Shown: positions 17,331-26,022 of the stretch, one piece after another
How positions within the stretch are numbered: position 1 is the first letter of the stretch
Layout of the letters: each line of letters starts with the position of its first letter
Source: Effusibacillus lacus
Lineage (GTDB): Bacteria; Bacillota; Bacilli; Tumebacillales; Effusibacillaceae
Direction: 5' to 3'
DNA length: 45,472 nt
Assembly: GCF_002335525.1 (NCBI RefSeq)
Contig: NZ_BDUF01000018.1
Coordinates: 34,984-80,455, forward strand
Notes under the pieces: generated by a model
What the model was told of the DNA's origin: nothing
The model's input: only the letters and a program-made list of their open reading frames with translations
Databases searched by the model: none
Position numbers and translations under genes: made by a program

Positions 17331-18491
17331 TCAATTTCCGCTTAGGGCATTCCGATAGATCCGGCGGATATCTTCCACCCGATAAGGTTTCGGACTTCTG
17401 GCAAGTAAGCGCGTTTGTTTGATTGCATCATTTGCCAGCAGATCCAGATCTCCTTCCCCAATTCCATAGGCATCCAGTGTAGATGGCAGACCCACGTCCG
17501 CAACCAGATCCCTCATTCCCTGAATGGTTGCCAATGCTGCTTCACGAACAGTCATTCTCGGGGTGCACACGCCCATTGCCTGACCAATGCGCGCCACTTT
17601 TTCCATGCAGGACGGCCAGATAAAATCAAACACATAGGGAAGAAGAACAGAGTTGGATTCCCCATGCGAAACATGAAACAATCCGCCAATCGGATAGGCC
17701 AGCGCATGAACACCCGATACTCCGGCATTGTAGAAAGCCATGCCCGCTATCACGCTTCCCCAGGCCATGTTTTTGCGGGCTTCGCGATTCGTTCCGTGCC
17801 AGACAGCTGTGCGCAGGTTGCCGCTTATTAATTTAACCGCCTCCAAAGCCAGGGAATCCGTAAGAGTTGTTGCATTCACAGAAATATAGGCTTCGACCGC
17901 ATGAGTGAACGCGTCCATACCGGTAGCCGCAGTAGCTCTTGGCGGCAAACTGCAGGTCAGCTCGGGATCGACAATGGCTGCATCGGCCAGCAAATAAGGA
18001 TTGGTAATCACATCTTTGGTGGTTTCCAGTGAAAAAACCGCTATATCGGTAACTTCGCTGCCCGTCCCGGATGTAGTGGGAATCAGGATTTTGGGCAAGC
18101 CCTTTCTGGCAAGCTTTCTGGTTCCTGTCAGATTCAGATAGTCCGGGATGCTGCCCTCATTTTCCGCTACTGTCGCTGCTGCTTTTGCCAGATCCAAGGC
18201 GCTCCCTCCGCCGATGGCTACCACCATGTCCGCTCCGCTGGCACGTACCGCTTGAACAGCTTGGTCAGCAACAGCCAAAGGAGGTTCCGGGACAATCTGA
18301 TCGTAAACGGAGTATTCGATTCCGCCACTTTGTAATACTTCCTCCACCCGTGCTGCCAAACCGGCCTGAATCACTCCGGGGTCGGCAAATAAAATGACTT
18401 TTTTCGCAGCAAAACGCTTGCATTCATCGATCAGGATTTGAATCGAGCCTTCACCAAACCACAGTGTTACCGGCGATACGAATTTGTGCAT
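17331..18491 (-). CDS. Iron-containing alcohol dehydrogenase (copy 1)
   Basis: A 386-residue group III alcohol dehydrogenase. The NAD-binding part has the GGGSALDLAK motif (residues 95-103) and PTTSGTGSEVT (138-148). The metal ligands are Asp193 and His197 (TGMDAFTHAVE), His262 (GVHALAYP) and His276 (SHGESNS). It interconverts an alcohol and an aldehyde or ketone with NAD(P). It is the last gene of the Liv-transporter operon, 15 bp after a second enzyme of the same family. The substrate is unknown; the aldehyde dehydrogenase upstream suggests oxidation of an imported alcohol to an acid. Confidence 0.92.
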   Translation of the reverse strand: MHKFVSPVTLWFGEGSIQILIDECKRFAAKKVILFADPGVIQAGLAARVEEVLQSGGIEYSVYDQIVPEPPLAVADQAVQAVRASGADMVVAIGGGSALDLAKAAATVAENEGSIPDYLNLTGTRKLARKGLPKILIPTTSGTGSEVTDIAVFSLETTKDVITNPYLLADAAIVDPELTCSLPPRATAATGMDAFTHAVEAYISVNATTLTDSLALEAVKLISGNLRTAVWHGTNREARKNMAWGSVIAGMAFYNAGVSGVHALAYPIGGLFHVSHGESNSVLLPYVFDFIWPSCMEKVARIGQAMGVCTPRMTVREAALATIQGMRDLVADVGLPSTLDAYGIGEGDLDLLANDAIKQTRLLARSPKPYRVEDIRRIYRNALSGN

Positions 18492-18506
18492 ACTCTCCCC
18501 CTCTTT

Positions 18507-19694
18507 CTAGACTGATACATTCGCGGGAGATTCCACCGCCCCGTAAGCCTCACGATAGATTTGTTCAATTTCCTTTACAGTCAGCCAACGCGGATTGTTG
18601 TTCAATAACCTGTCGATCTTGCTTGCTTCTTCAGCAAGAGCAGGAATGTCAGCTGCCGTAACCCCGACATCTTTGATGCTGGAAGGAATCCCCACATCTG
18701 CAGACAATCTGGCCATAGCAGCAACTGCACGGTCAGCAGCTTCGCGCAGGGAGAGTCCCTCAACACATTCCCCCATGGCCTTTGCCACTTCTGCAAATTT
18801 TTCCAGATTGGCCACCACATTGTATTTCATGACAAAGGGCAGCAAAAGTGAATTGGCAACACCATGAGGAACCTTAAACTTTCCACCAAGAGGGTATGCC
18901 AGGGCATGAACTGCCCCCACACCCGCGTTTCCAAGAGATATACCCGCAAGCAAGCTGCCCATCGCCATATCTTCCCGGGCTTTTATGTCTCTCCCATTGT
19001 ATACCGCCTTACGCAGAGAACGAGAGATCAACTTGATTGCTTGCAATGCAATTCCATCCGTCAGCTCATTGGATTTGATTGCAGTATAAGATTCAACAGC
19101 GTGGACAAGCGCATCCATTCCGGTTGCAGAGGTCACGGAAGGAGGAACGGTTAAGGTCAATTCCGCGTCCACAATAGCAACCGACGGAAGCAAATACGGA
19201 CTAACGATTCCTTTTTTGACCATGTCGCGCGTATCTGTAAAAATTGCATTGTAAGTTACTTCAGAACCGGTTCCGGACGTGGTTGGTACAAGTATGAAGG
19301 GAACACCAGGATGTTTCACTTTTTCGATTCCCACCAATTCACGAACGTCGCCGGGATTCGTCATCATTACGGCCAAAACTTTGGTAACATCCAGGACACT
19401 TCCACCGCCAATTCCAATCAATCCATCGAAACCTTGGCCTTCCATTTTCGAAGCAATCTGTTCCAAGTTTTCAAATGGGGGCTCGGGCACAACCTCATCA
19501 ATGACATCATATTCCACCCCCGCAACATTTAACGGTTCCGTCACTTTGGAAAGAAGCCCCGTTTGTTGAATAATTCTGTCCGTAATAACAAGCACCCTGG
19601 ATGCTCCAAGCTTTTTCGCTTCCGCCCCGATTTGTGCCACAGAACCCGTTCCGGTGAGCAAAGCACCCGGTGTGCGGAAAAATGACAAACTCAT
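18507..19694 (-). CDS. Iron-containing alcohol dehydrogenase (copy 2)
   Basis: A 395-residue homologue of the next gene with the same architecture: GGGSVLDVTK at 97-106, PTTSGTGSEVT at 137-147, and metal ligands Asp194, His198, His263 and His277. The two copies differ at many positions, so this is an old duplication or two separately acquired enzymes rather than a recent repeat. It lies 13 bp after the aldehyde dehydrogenase stop. GGGAGG precedes the ATG. The pair may handle different substrates or different directions of the reaction. Confidence 0.92.
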   Translation of the reverse strand: MSLSFFRTPGALLTGTGSVAQIGAEAKKLGASRVLVITDRIIQQTGLLSKVTEPLNVAGVEYDVIDEVVPEPPFENLEQIASKMEGQGFDGLIGIGGGSVLDVTKVLAVMMTNPGDVRELVGIEKVKHPGVPFILVPTTSGTGSEVTYNAIFTDTRDMVKKGIVSPYLLPSVAIVDAELTLTVPPSVTSATGMDALVHAVESYTAIKSNELTDGIALQAIKLISRSLRKAVYNGRDIKAREDMAMGSLLAGISLGNAGVGAVHALAYPLGGKFKVPHGVANSLLLPFVMKYNVVANLEKFAEVAKAMGECVEGLSLREAADRAVAAMARLSADVGIPSSIKDVGVTAADIPALAEEASKIDRLLNNNPRWLTVKEIEQIYREAYGAVESPANVSV

Positions 19695-19707
19695 GTCTGA
19701 TTCCTCC

Positions 19708-21141
19708 CTAAGCCAACTTAATTCCGATAAATTTAAGTTCGGTCATATCCTCGATGGCGTACTTGACTCCCTCTTTTCCTACACCACTGAGCTTGACACC
19801 GCCGTAAGGATAATTGTCCTGGCGGTAAGCGGAAATTTCATTGATCCATACTCCGCCTGTCTCCAATTCATCTGCCAAACGAAATGCACGGTTGATGTCA
19901 TTGGTAAACACTCCCGCCTGCAGACCGTAATTGGAGTCGTTTGCCAGTCGGATTGCCTCGTCTTCCGTTTCAAAGGGAATAACAGACACAATCGGCGCAA
20001 ACACCTCTTGGCAAACAACCTTCATGTCAGGGGTGACATTAACAAGAACCGTCGGTTCAAACAATGATCCCTGACGATTGCCGCCCGTTAATACGGTTGC
20101 CCCCTGTGATTGTGCTTCCTGTACCCATTGTTCGGCACGTATGGCAGCAGCCTCCGTGATCATCGGGCCAAGATCCGTAGTTTCTTGCATAGGATCTCCG
20201 AGGACCAGCTTCTTAACAAGCGGCAAATACTTGTCTATGAAGGATTGGTAAACACTTTTTTGGACATAGATCCGCTGCGCCGAGATACAGACCTGACCTG
20301 CAAAGGCAAAGGCTCCCCGTACCAAACTCGTTGCTGCCGCATCAAGGTTCGCGTCATCGAAGACAATGTTGGGAGAATTTGAGCCTAACTCCAATGTAAC
20401 CTTCTTCAATCCTGCCAATTGGCGTATCCGAAGACCAACCGCGGCACTGCCGGTAAAGGTGATTTTGCTGATGCGCGGATCGGTTACCAAAGGTTCTCCC
20501 ACTTGAGCCCCTGCGCCCATTACAATGTTTAAAGCACCTGACGGAAGTCCCGCATCCTCGAACACCTTGGCCAACATCACCGAAGTGAGGGGCGTTTTCT
20601 CTGCAGGCTTTAATACAACTGTATTTCCGGCTGCGATGGCTGGTGCAACTTTGTGCAGCACCAGGTTCAGGGGAAAGTTAAAGGGAGTAATGGCTCCGAT
20701 TACTCCTATCGGTACACGGCGCACCATTCCGATCCGGTTTTCGCCACCGATGGCGCCGTCCATCGGCACCAGTTCACCCTCGATTTTCTTTGTTTCATCC
20801 GCAGCAAAGCGAATTACTTGTACCGCTCGCCCGACTTCAGCCCTTCCGTCCCGAATTGGTTTTCCCGCTTCAAGAGCGAGGATTTTCGCAAATTCATCGG
20901 TATTCGCTTCTAATAAGTCTGCCGCTTTCCGAAGAATTTCTGCCCGGCGATGGGCAGGGAGCTTTTTCATTGTTTGATGGAAAATACGATGAGCTGTTTC
21001 AATTGCCTGATCAAGATCTTTCAGAGTTGCCATGTCAATTTTGCCAACCAGTTCCCCGTTAAACGGACTGCGAACTTCATGGGTAACACGACCACTGCCG
21101 AGCAATAATTCTCCAGCGATCAAAGAACCCGTATGAATCAT
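19708..21141 (-). CDS. NAD(P)-dependent aldehyde dehydrogenase
   Basis: A 477-residue aldehyde dehydrogenase superfamily enzyme that oxidises an aldehyde to an acid. The active-site Cys285 is in AFAGQVCISAQRI and the general-base Glu251 in VTLELGSNSPNIV. The cofactor-binding helix region TPFNFPLNLV and FTGSAAVG are present. The Rossmann-fold pattern is closest to lactaldehyde or glyceraldehyde-phosphate-type dehydrogenases, but the substrate cannot be read from sequence. It follows livF by 14 bp and precedes the two alcohol dehydrogenase genes. AAAGGAGG precedes the ATG. Confidence 0.9.
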   Translation of the reverse strand: MIHTGSLIAGELLLGSGRVTHEVRSPFNGELVGKIDMATLKDLDQAIETAHRIFHQTMKKLPAHRRAEILRKAADLLEANTDEFAKILALEAGKPIRDGRAEVGRAVQVIRFAADETKKIEGELVPMDGAIGGENRIGMVRRVPIGVIGAITPFNFPLNLVLHKVAPAIAAGNTVVLKPAEKTPLTSVMLAKVFEDAGLPSGALNIVMGAGAQVGEPLVTDPRISKITFTGSAAVGLRIRQLAGLKKVTLELGSNSPNIVFDDANLDAAATSLVRGAFAFAGQVCISAQRIYVQKSVYQSFIDKYLPLVKKLVLGDPMQETTDLGPMITEAAAIRAEQWVQEAQSQGATVLTGGNRQGSLFEPTVLVNVTPDMKVVCQEVFAPIVSVIPFETEDEAIRLANDSNYGLQAGVFTNDINRAFRLADELETGGVWINEISAYRQDNYPYGGVKLSGVGKEGVKYAIEDMTELKFIGIKLA

Positions 21142-21155
21142 ATATGAATCCTCCT

Positions 21156-21863
21156 TTACATTCCTAGAAATGCTTTTTTGACGTGAGAATCGTTGAGCAA
21201 GTCACGGCCTGTTCCTTCGATCGTGATCAAACCGTTTTCCAGAACGTAACTGCGATCCACAATCTGTAAGGTCTGTTTGACGTTTTGTTCAACCAACATA
21301 ATTGTGATCCCACGCTGACTGATTTGCTGGATAAGAGCAAACAAATTCTTCACAAGCAGAGGGGACAGGCCCAATGATGGTTCGTCGAACATGAGCAACT
21401 TGGGACGGCTCATAAGTGCCCGGCCGATTGCAACCATTTGCTGTTCACCGCCGGACAGTGTCTTGGCAACCTGATTTTTGCGTTCTTCCAGACGAGGGAG
21501 TAATTGATAAACCTCTTGCAAAGTTTCATTTCGATATTTTTTGGCTTCCTTATGAACCGATCCCAGTAAAAGATTCTCTTCCACAGACATAAGCGGAAAA
21601 AGACGTCTCCCTTCCGGCACCTGTACAATTCCCATTGGAACCCGTTCATGTGCAGGTATAGCTGTAATATCTTTCCCTTCAAAGAAGATTTTTCCGCCAG
21701 AAAGCTTGCGAGTCCCTGAGATGGAGTTGATCAGAGTGCTTTTTCCGGCACCGTTTGAACCAACAATGCTGACGGTTTCACCTTCGTGCACTTCGAGACT
21801 GACACCGCCCAGCGCTTGCATGCCGTCATAGTGGACACTTAGATTTTCTACTTTAAGAAGCAT
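21156..21863 (-). CDS. livF: Branched-chain-type ABC transporter ATP-binding protein LivF (set 1)
   Basis: A ~235-residue ATPase with Walker A GSNGAGKST, signature LSGGEQQ and Walker B LLMFDEPSLGLSP, the LivF subtype. The open frame begins with a GTG at 21872. The ATG at 21863 (MLLKVENLSVHYDG) fits family starts and has GGGTG upstream, inside the livG coding end. The gene overlaps livG by up to 20 bp, indicating translational coupling. It is part of a complete five-component Liv-type transporter with livG, livM, livH and the binding protein. Confidence 0.93.
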   Translation of the reverse strand: MLLKVENLSVHYDGMQALGGVSLEVHEGETVSIVGSNGAGKSTLINSISGTRKLSGGKIFFEGKDITAIPAHERVPMGIVQVPEGRRLFPLMSVEENLLLGSVHKEAKKYRNETLQEVYQLLPRLEERKNQVAKTLSGGEQQMVAIGRALMSRPKLLMFDEPSLGLSPLLVKNLFALIQQISQRGITIMLVEQNVKQTLQIVDRSYVLENGLITIEGTGRDLLNDSHVKKAFLGM

Positions 21864-22575
21864 GTTCATCACCCAAATAAGCCGAGATTACGTCCGGATT
21901 CTTTGTTACTTCTTCCGGTGTCCCTTCGGCAATTTTTTCACCGTAGTTGATAACAACTACATGCTCGCACAGTGCCATAACTGCCCTCATAACATGCTCA
22001 ATCATAACAATCGTAACCCCGGAATCCCGAATGCTTCGGATTAATTCCACAGCCTCATCGACTTCACTTGGTGTAAGTCCTGCCAGTATTTCATCCAGTA
22101 ATAAAAGTTTTGGCTGAGTGGCCAATGCCTTGGCCAGTTCAAGACGTTTGCGGTCCACAATTGTAAGGTTTTTCGCCAGTACATCCATTCGCGTGCCAAG
22201 CCCAACCTGCTCAACAACTTGTTTGGCTCTTTTCAGAGCTTCCGTACGGCTCGAAGTCCTTGCAAAAGCCCCAACGGCAACATTGTATAGTACTGTTTTG
22301 GAACCGAACGGTTTTACTATCTGAAACGTGCGTCCAATACCTTCTTTACACAGAATGTAAGGAGGCAGGCCGGTAATTTCTTTGCCGTTGAAAATAATTC
22401 TCCCGGAATCAGGTTTGATATAACCTGAGATTTGATTAAACAGTGACGATTTGCCCGCACCGTTGGGACCGATAACACCAAAAATCTGACCTTGTTTGAC
22501 AGTGATGGTAAAATCTTTGGTGACAGTCAGTCCACCAAATTTTTTGTTTAAATTATTGATTTCTAACAGGGACAT
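21853..22575 (-). CDS. livG: Branched-chain-type ABC transporter ATP-binding protein LivG (set 1)
   Basis: A 240-residue ATPase. Walker A GPNGAGKSS follows FGVI; the early FKKFGG-like segment (NKKFGGLTVTKD) and IGRTFQIVKPF are LivG signatures. Walker B is LLLLDEILAGLTPSE and the switch histidine is in MIEHVMRAVM. The canonical LSGGQ is replaced by NLTIVDRKRLELAKAL, which is common in LivG. AAGGAGA lies about 11 bases before the ATG. It pairs with LivF to power uptake through LivH/LivM. Confidence 0.93.
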   Translation of the reverse strand: MSLLEINNLNKKFGGLTVTKDFTITVKQGQIFGVIGPNGAGKSSLFNQISGYIKPDSGRIIFNGKEITGLPPYILCKEGIGRTFQIVKPFGSKTVLYNVAVGAFARTSSRTEALKRAKQVVEQVGLGTRMDVLAKNLTIVDRKRLELAKALATQPKLLLLDEILAGLTPSEVDEAVELIRSIRDSGVTIVMIEHVMRAVMALCEHVVVINYGEKIAEGTPEEVTKNPDVISAYLGDEHAS

Positions 22576-22607
22576 TACACAAAACTCTCCTTCCCTTGGA
22601 GTACAAA

Positions 22608-23624
22608 TCAGGCCAGGTCTTTTCCCGCTTCCGGATTAAAAGGCACTCCATTTTTTTTCGAGAAACCGAAACGGAACAATTTTTGCAACGGGTCCAGGAT
22701 TCCTTTGGGGCAATAAAGCATCACCAATGCAACTGCTATGCCGTAGAGAACCAGATGCATACCCGGAATTGCATCCCCGAAACTTACGCGAGTAATTTCT
22801 CCGACAGTTGTCAACAGGATGGCACCTACAAAAGGGCCGAAGACAGTTCCAAGTCCACCCACAATTGCCAGGAAAACCATTTGTGCGGAGAGGTCAAACC
22901 CTGCAATCGTTGCCGGTTCCAGATAACGAATCAATTGAGCGAAAAATGTCCCTCCGATTGCGGTAAAGAATGCACTTATCCCCGCCGCAACCAGCTTCAC
23001 TCGTTGCGTATGAATTCCAAGCGCTTTTGCGGCTTCCTCATCTTCCCGCAATGCGGTTAGATAAAAGCCCAATTTAGACCGTTCAATGTACCAGGAAACC
23101 AGTATCACTATCGACAAGAACACTAGAATGATATAGTAATAGGGAACCTTGGATAAAAATTGGAAATCAAAAAATCCAGCATCCACCTTCAACGGAACCA
23201 TGATGCCTTCTGCCGCTCCAAGATGAACGGGACCAATTTCCTTGACCGTTTCCAAAATGACCGAAAGTCCTTCCGCAAACGCTATGGTTGCAATGGAATA
23301 GTAAGCTCCTCGCAGACGGAAACTTGGTATTCCAATGAATACTGCAACAAGTGCAGCCGCCAATCCCCCGACAAACATGCCAATCCAGGGGCTAAGGTCC
23401 AAATAAATGAAAAGAAGTGTTGATGTGTAACCCCCAACCGCCATAAATGCGGAATGTCCCAGTGAAAGCTGGCCTGCGAATCCCCCGACAATGTTCCAGC
23501 TGGTCGCCAAATAGGCGTAAAACAATATCATGATCAAACTGTGGAGAATATAGGGGTTGCTTGCAAAAATGGGCAGCAGGGACATGGCAGTCAGTAGTAT
23601 CAATACCGGCAGATACCGTTTCAT
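22608..23624 (-). CDS. livM: Branched-chain-type ABC transporter permease LivM (set 1)
   Basis: A 338-residue membrane protein with about eight to ten hydrophobic helices. The LivM signature NIVGGFAGQLSLGHSAFMAV lies after the first helices, and GLGTVFGPFVGAILL is near the C-terminus. The frame begins with GTG at 23633; the ATG at 23624 has AAAGGAG eight bases upstream and is preferred. It forms the membrane channel with LivH. Confidence 0.92.
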   Translation of the reverse strand: MKRYLPVLILLTAMSLLPIFASNPYILHSLIMILFYAYLATSWNIVGGFAGQLSLGHSAFMAVGGYTSTLLFIYLDLSPWIGMFVGGLAAALVAVFIGIPSFRLRGAYYSIATIAFAEGLSVILETVKEIGPVHLGAAEGIMVPLKVDAGFFDFQFLSKVPYYYIILVFLSIVILVSWYIERSKLGFYLTALREDEEAAKALGIHTQRVKLVAAGISAFFTAIGGTFFAQLIRYLEPATIAGFDLSAQMVFLAIVGGLGTVFGPFVGAILLTTVGEITRVSFGDAIPGMHLVLYGIAVALVMLYCPKGILDPLQKLFRFGFSKKNGVPFNPEAGKDLA

Positions 23625-23649
23625 GTTCCTCACTCCTTTTGTCCTTTAT

Positions 23650-24525
23650 TTACCAATCATGCGGTGAACCGAATAACCCCGAAGGCCGGAAAAAGAGAAA
23701 CAATAAGAAAGCATACAACACAATCATCGGGGAAAGTGTGTATTGAACGAACAAAGAGGAGACCGATTCTACAATCCCTATCAGAAGTCCTCCCACAATG
23801 GCCCCGGGAATGCTGCCCAGTCCTCCGAGCACAACGGTTACAAAGGCTGTGGTTCCAAATACGTTTCCAATACTGGGGTGAAGATTATAAAACGGTAAAA
23901 GAGCGACACCCGCCGTACCCAATAGAGCCAGGCCCATCCCGAATGCAATGCTGAATGTTTTTTCCACGTTGATTCCCATCAAACGGGCTGCATTTCGATC
24001 TTGACCGACAGCACGTATTTTTCGGCCAATTTCCGTTTTTTGCAGGAACAGATAGAACAGGATCGTAACAACAACAGCCAAAACAAAAGCATAGAGTTTG
24101 GGAAGGGTGATTATGATTGATCCAAGCTGTAAGGATTTATTTGCAAAATCGGTTTGAACCATTTTATAATCCGCCCCGAAGACACCCAGAAAACCGTTTT
24201 CAAGGATTATCATCAAACCAGCGGTCAGGAGCAGGGCACCGATTGGTTCCCGAACGTCCGCTTCCTTTTTTAATACCGGTTGAATTAAAAATTTGTTGGT
24301 GCCATACCCGATCAAGAACATCGCAGGCACTACCGTAATAAGTGTCAAATAGGGATGAAGACCCAGCTTTGTAACGCTATAGAAAGACAAGAACATCGCA
24401 ACCATCAAGAAGGCCCCATGAGCAAAATTAATTACCCGCATAATTCCGAATATCAGGGTAAGCCCCAGAGCGATTAACCCATAGACGGAACCCATTAAAA
24501 TGCCTTGAACCAGCGCCGAGAACAT
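23650..24525 (-). CDS. livH: Branched-chain-type ABC transporter permease LivH (set 1)
   Basis: A 291-residue membrane protein. LivH signatures are LVQGILMGSVYGLIALGLTL at the N-terminus, IMRVINFAHGAFLM, and VLGGLGSIPGAIVGGLLIGI near the C-terminus. GGAGGGA lies about ten bases before the ATG. It is the first permease gene after the binding-protein gene, separated from it by a hairpin terminator, which would lower its expression relative to the binding protein. Confidence 0.92.
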   Translation of the reverse strand: MFSALVQGILMGSVYGLIALGLTLIFGIMRVINFAHGAFLMVAMFLSFYSVTKLGLHPYLTLITVVPAMFLIGYGTNKFLIQPVLKKEADVREPIGALLLTAGLMIILENGFLGVFGADYKMVQTDFANKSLQLGSIIITLPKLYAFVLAVVVTILFYLFLQKTEIGRKIRAVGQDRNAARLMGINVEKTFSIAFGMGLALLGTAGVALLPFYNLHPSIGNVFGTTAFVTVVLGGLGSIPGAIVGGLLIGIVESVSSLFVQYTLSPMIVLYAFLLFLFFRPSGLFGSPHDW

Positions 24526-24584
24526 GATTGAAATCCCTCCTGTTTCCGAATGGAGTATTGGCTGGTTTACACTTGATTAATAAG

Positions 24585-24606
24585 AAAAGGCGGGGGGTCT
24601 CCCGCC
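24585..24606 (-). terminator. Attenuating terminator between the binding-protein gene and livH (set 1)
   Basis: On the minus strand GGCGGG / CCCGCC form a 6-bp stem with a 6-base loop, followed by TTTTCTTATT. It is 12 bp past the binding-protein stop. Partial termination here would give more binding protein than permease, a common arrangement in binding-protein transport operons. Confidence 0.7.
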
Positions 24607-24618
24607 CAACTTCACTCA

Positions 24619-25893
24619 TTACTGAGCTTGATAAGGAAACACAATTTTTGACCCGGAACGTGCATCTTCTTTTGGCCAGACTGTTACACGTTCCACTTTA
24701 CCGTCAACTTTTTGGAACTGTACCATGACAAGCCCTGGATCCGGCAAGGTTCCGGTTTTATCGAAATGAATCTTATTGGTATACATTTGGGTCGGGCCCT
24801 CGGTAATATTCGTTGATGCAAGTGCTTCGCGAAGTTTCTCGGAATCTGTAGACTTGGCACGTTCCAATGCATCTGCAATTACATAGATACCCGCATATTC
24901 TTTGACAGCTTCCCCGTTCATATGGACCTTGTGTTTCTCAAAGAATTTTTTGTCAGTTTCCTTGGAGAAAGGACGATTCACATCCACTTCCCATGCTGCG
25001 ACGTCAAATATGTTGAGAGCAGCTTCTCCCGCATTTTTGATGAACTCTGGATCAGCATAGCCGCCGGATGTTCCAATGAATGCTTTGGGTGTTACTTTTT
25101 GTTGATGGAATCCTTTAACCAACAAGGTTGCATCCGCAACATAGGAAGTGAGCAATACCACATCAGGGCTGGCAGACTTAACTTTGTTCACCACAGGAGT
25201 TAAATCGGAAGCTCCCTTGTCATAAGCTTCATCCAGTACAATCTGATATCCGGCTTTCGGAAGTTTTTCCTTCCAGGCCTTGGCCACACTTTGACCATAC
25301 GATGTATTTTCATACACAAGGGCTGCAGTTTTAATTTCTGAACTGAACCGCTTCTTCAAATCTTCCAAAAACTTCACTTGTGAGTCTACCCGCATTGCCG
25401 ATGTATCTGCAAGACGAAATACATATTTAAATCCGCGGGAAGTGATCGAGTCGTCGGAAGGAACCGATGCAAACCAAACTTTCTTGTAACGTTCAGCCAC
25501 TTCTGAAGCTGGCAGGGTTACACCCGATTGGTATGAACCGGTAAGAAGTGTAACTTTCTCTTGAGTAAGCAAGCGCTCCGCTTCTGAAACCCCCACCTGC
25601 GGTTTTCCCTGGCTGTCAGCAAACACGAGTTGAAGTTTGGCGCCATTTAATGACTTTATGCCGCCTTTAGCGTTAATTTCTTCAACCGCCAACTCCATTG
25701 CACGCTTACTCATTTCACCAAGTGGCGCTGCGCCACCGCTAAGCGGCAGAATTGCACCGATTTTGATAATGTCGGAATTTCCGGTTCCCTGGCCGGAACT
25801 TGAGGTTTGATTCCCGCACCCTATCAAACCAAGGGACAGGAGCGAACCAGCCGCAAGCAAAGACAGTGATTTCTTAAAAAAACCTCTCTTCAA
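24619..25893 (-). CDS. Liv-type substrate-binding lipoprotein (set 1)
   Basis: A 424-residue type I periplasmic-binding-fold protein. The N-terminus LKRGFFKKSLSLLAAGSL has a basic start and a hydrophobic core, ending in the lipobox LIGC with the lipidated cysteine in GLIGCGNQ, so it is membrane-anchored outside the cell. Mature features such as IKIGAILPLSGGAAPLGE are typical of the LivK/aliphatic amide-binding family. I chose the TTG start at 25893 because it has a clear AAGGGGG site nine bases upstream; the ATG at 25935 has none. Its ligand is unknown; the enzymes in the same operon suggest an alcohol or aldehyde precursor rather than an amino acid. Confidence 0.9.
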   Translation of the reverse strand: MKRGFFKKSLSLLAAGSLLSLGLIGCGNQTSSSGQGTGNSDIIKIGAILPLSGGAAPLGEMSKRAMELAVEEINAKGGIKSLNGAKLQLVFADSQGKPQVGVSEAERLLTQEKVTLLTGSYQSGVTLPASEVAERYKKVWFASVPSDDSITSRGFKYVFRLADTSAMRVDSQVKFLEDLKKRFSSEIKTAALVYENTSYGQSVAKAWKEKLPKAGYQIVLDEAYDKGASDLTPVVNKVKSASPDVVLLTSYVADATLLVKGFHQQKVTPKAFIGTSGGYADPEFIKNAGEAALNIFDVAAWEVDVNRPFSKETDKKFFEKHKVHMNGEAVKEYAGIYVIADALERAKSTDSEKLREALASTNITEGPTQMYTNKIHFDKTGTLPDPGLVMVQFQKVDGKVERVTVWPKEDARSGSKIVFPYQAQ

Positions 25894-25941
25894 GTGAAAA
25901 AACCCCCTTATCCTGATGAGTAATCTATGTTTCATGACCTA

Positions 25942-25974
25942 TCTTGAAAGCGTATTCTGAATACGTATTCAAGA
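25942..25974. promoter_or_regulatory. LacI-family operator before the Liv/dehydrogenase operon
   Basis: A 33-bp imperfect palindrome with arms TCTTGAAAGCGTATTC and GAATACGTATTCAAGA around one base. It contains the perfect 14-bp palindrome TGAATACGTATTCA (25958-25971), identical to the one before the LacI gene. It is 49 bases upstream of the TTG start of the binding-protein gene. Confidence 0.82.
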
Positions 25975-26022
25975 CAGATTCAAAGAAACCAATGTATCCG
26001 CTTTCGGTGCATTCAATTTGAA

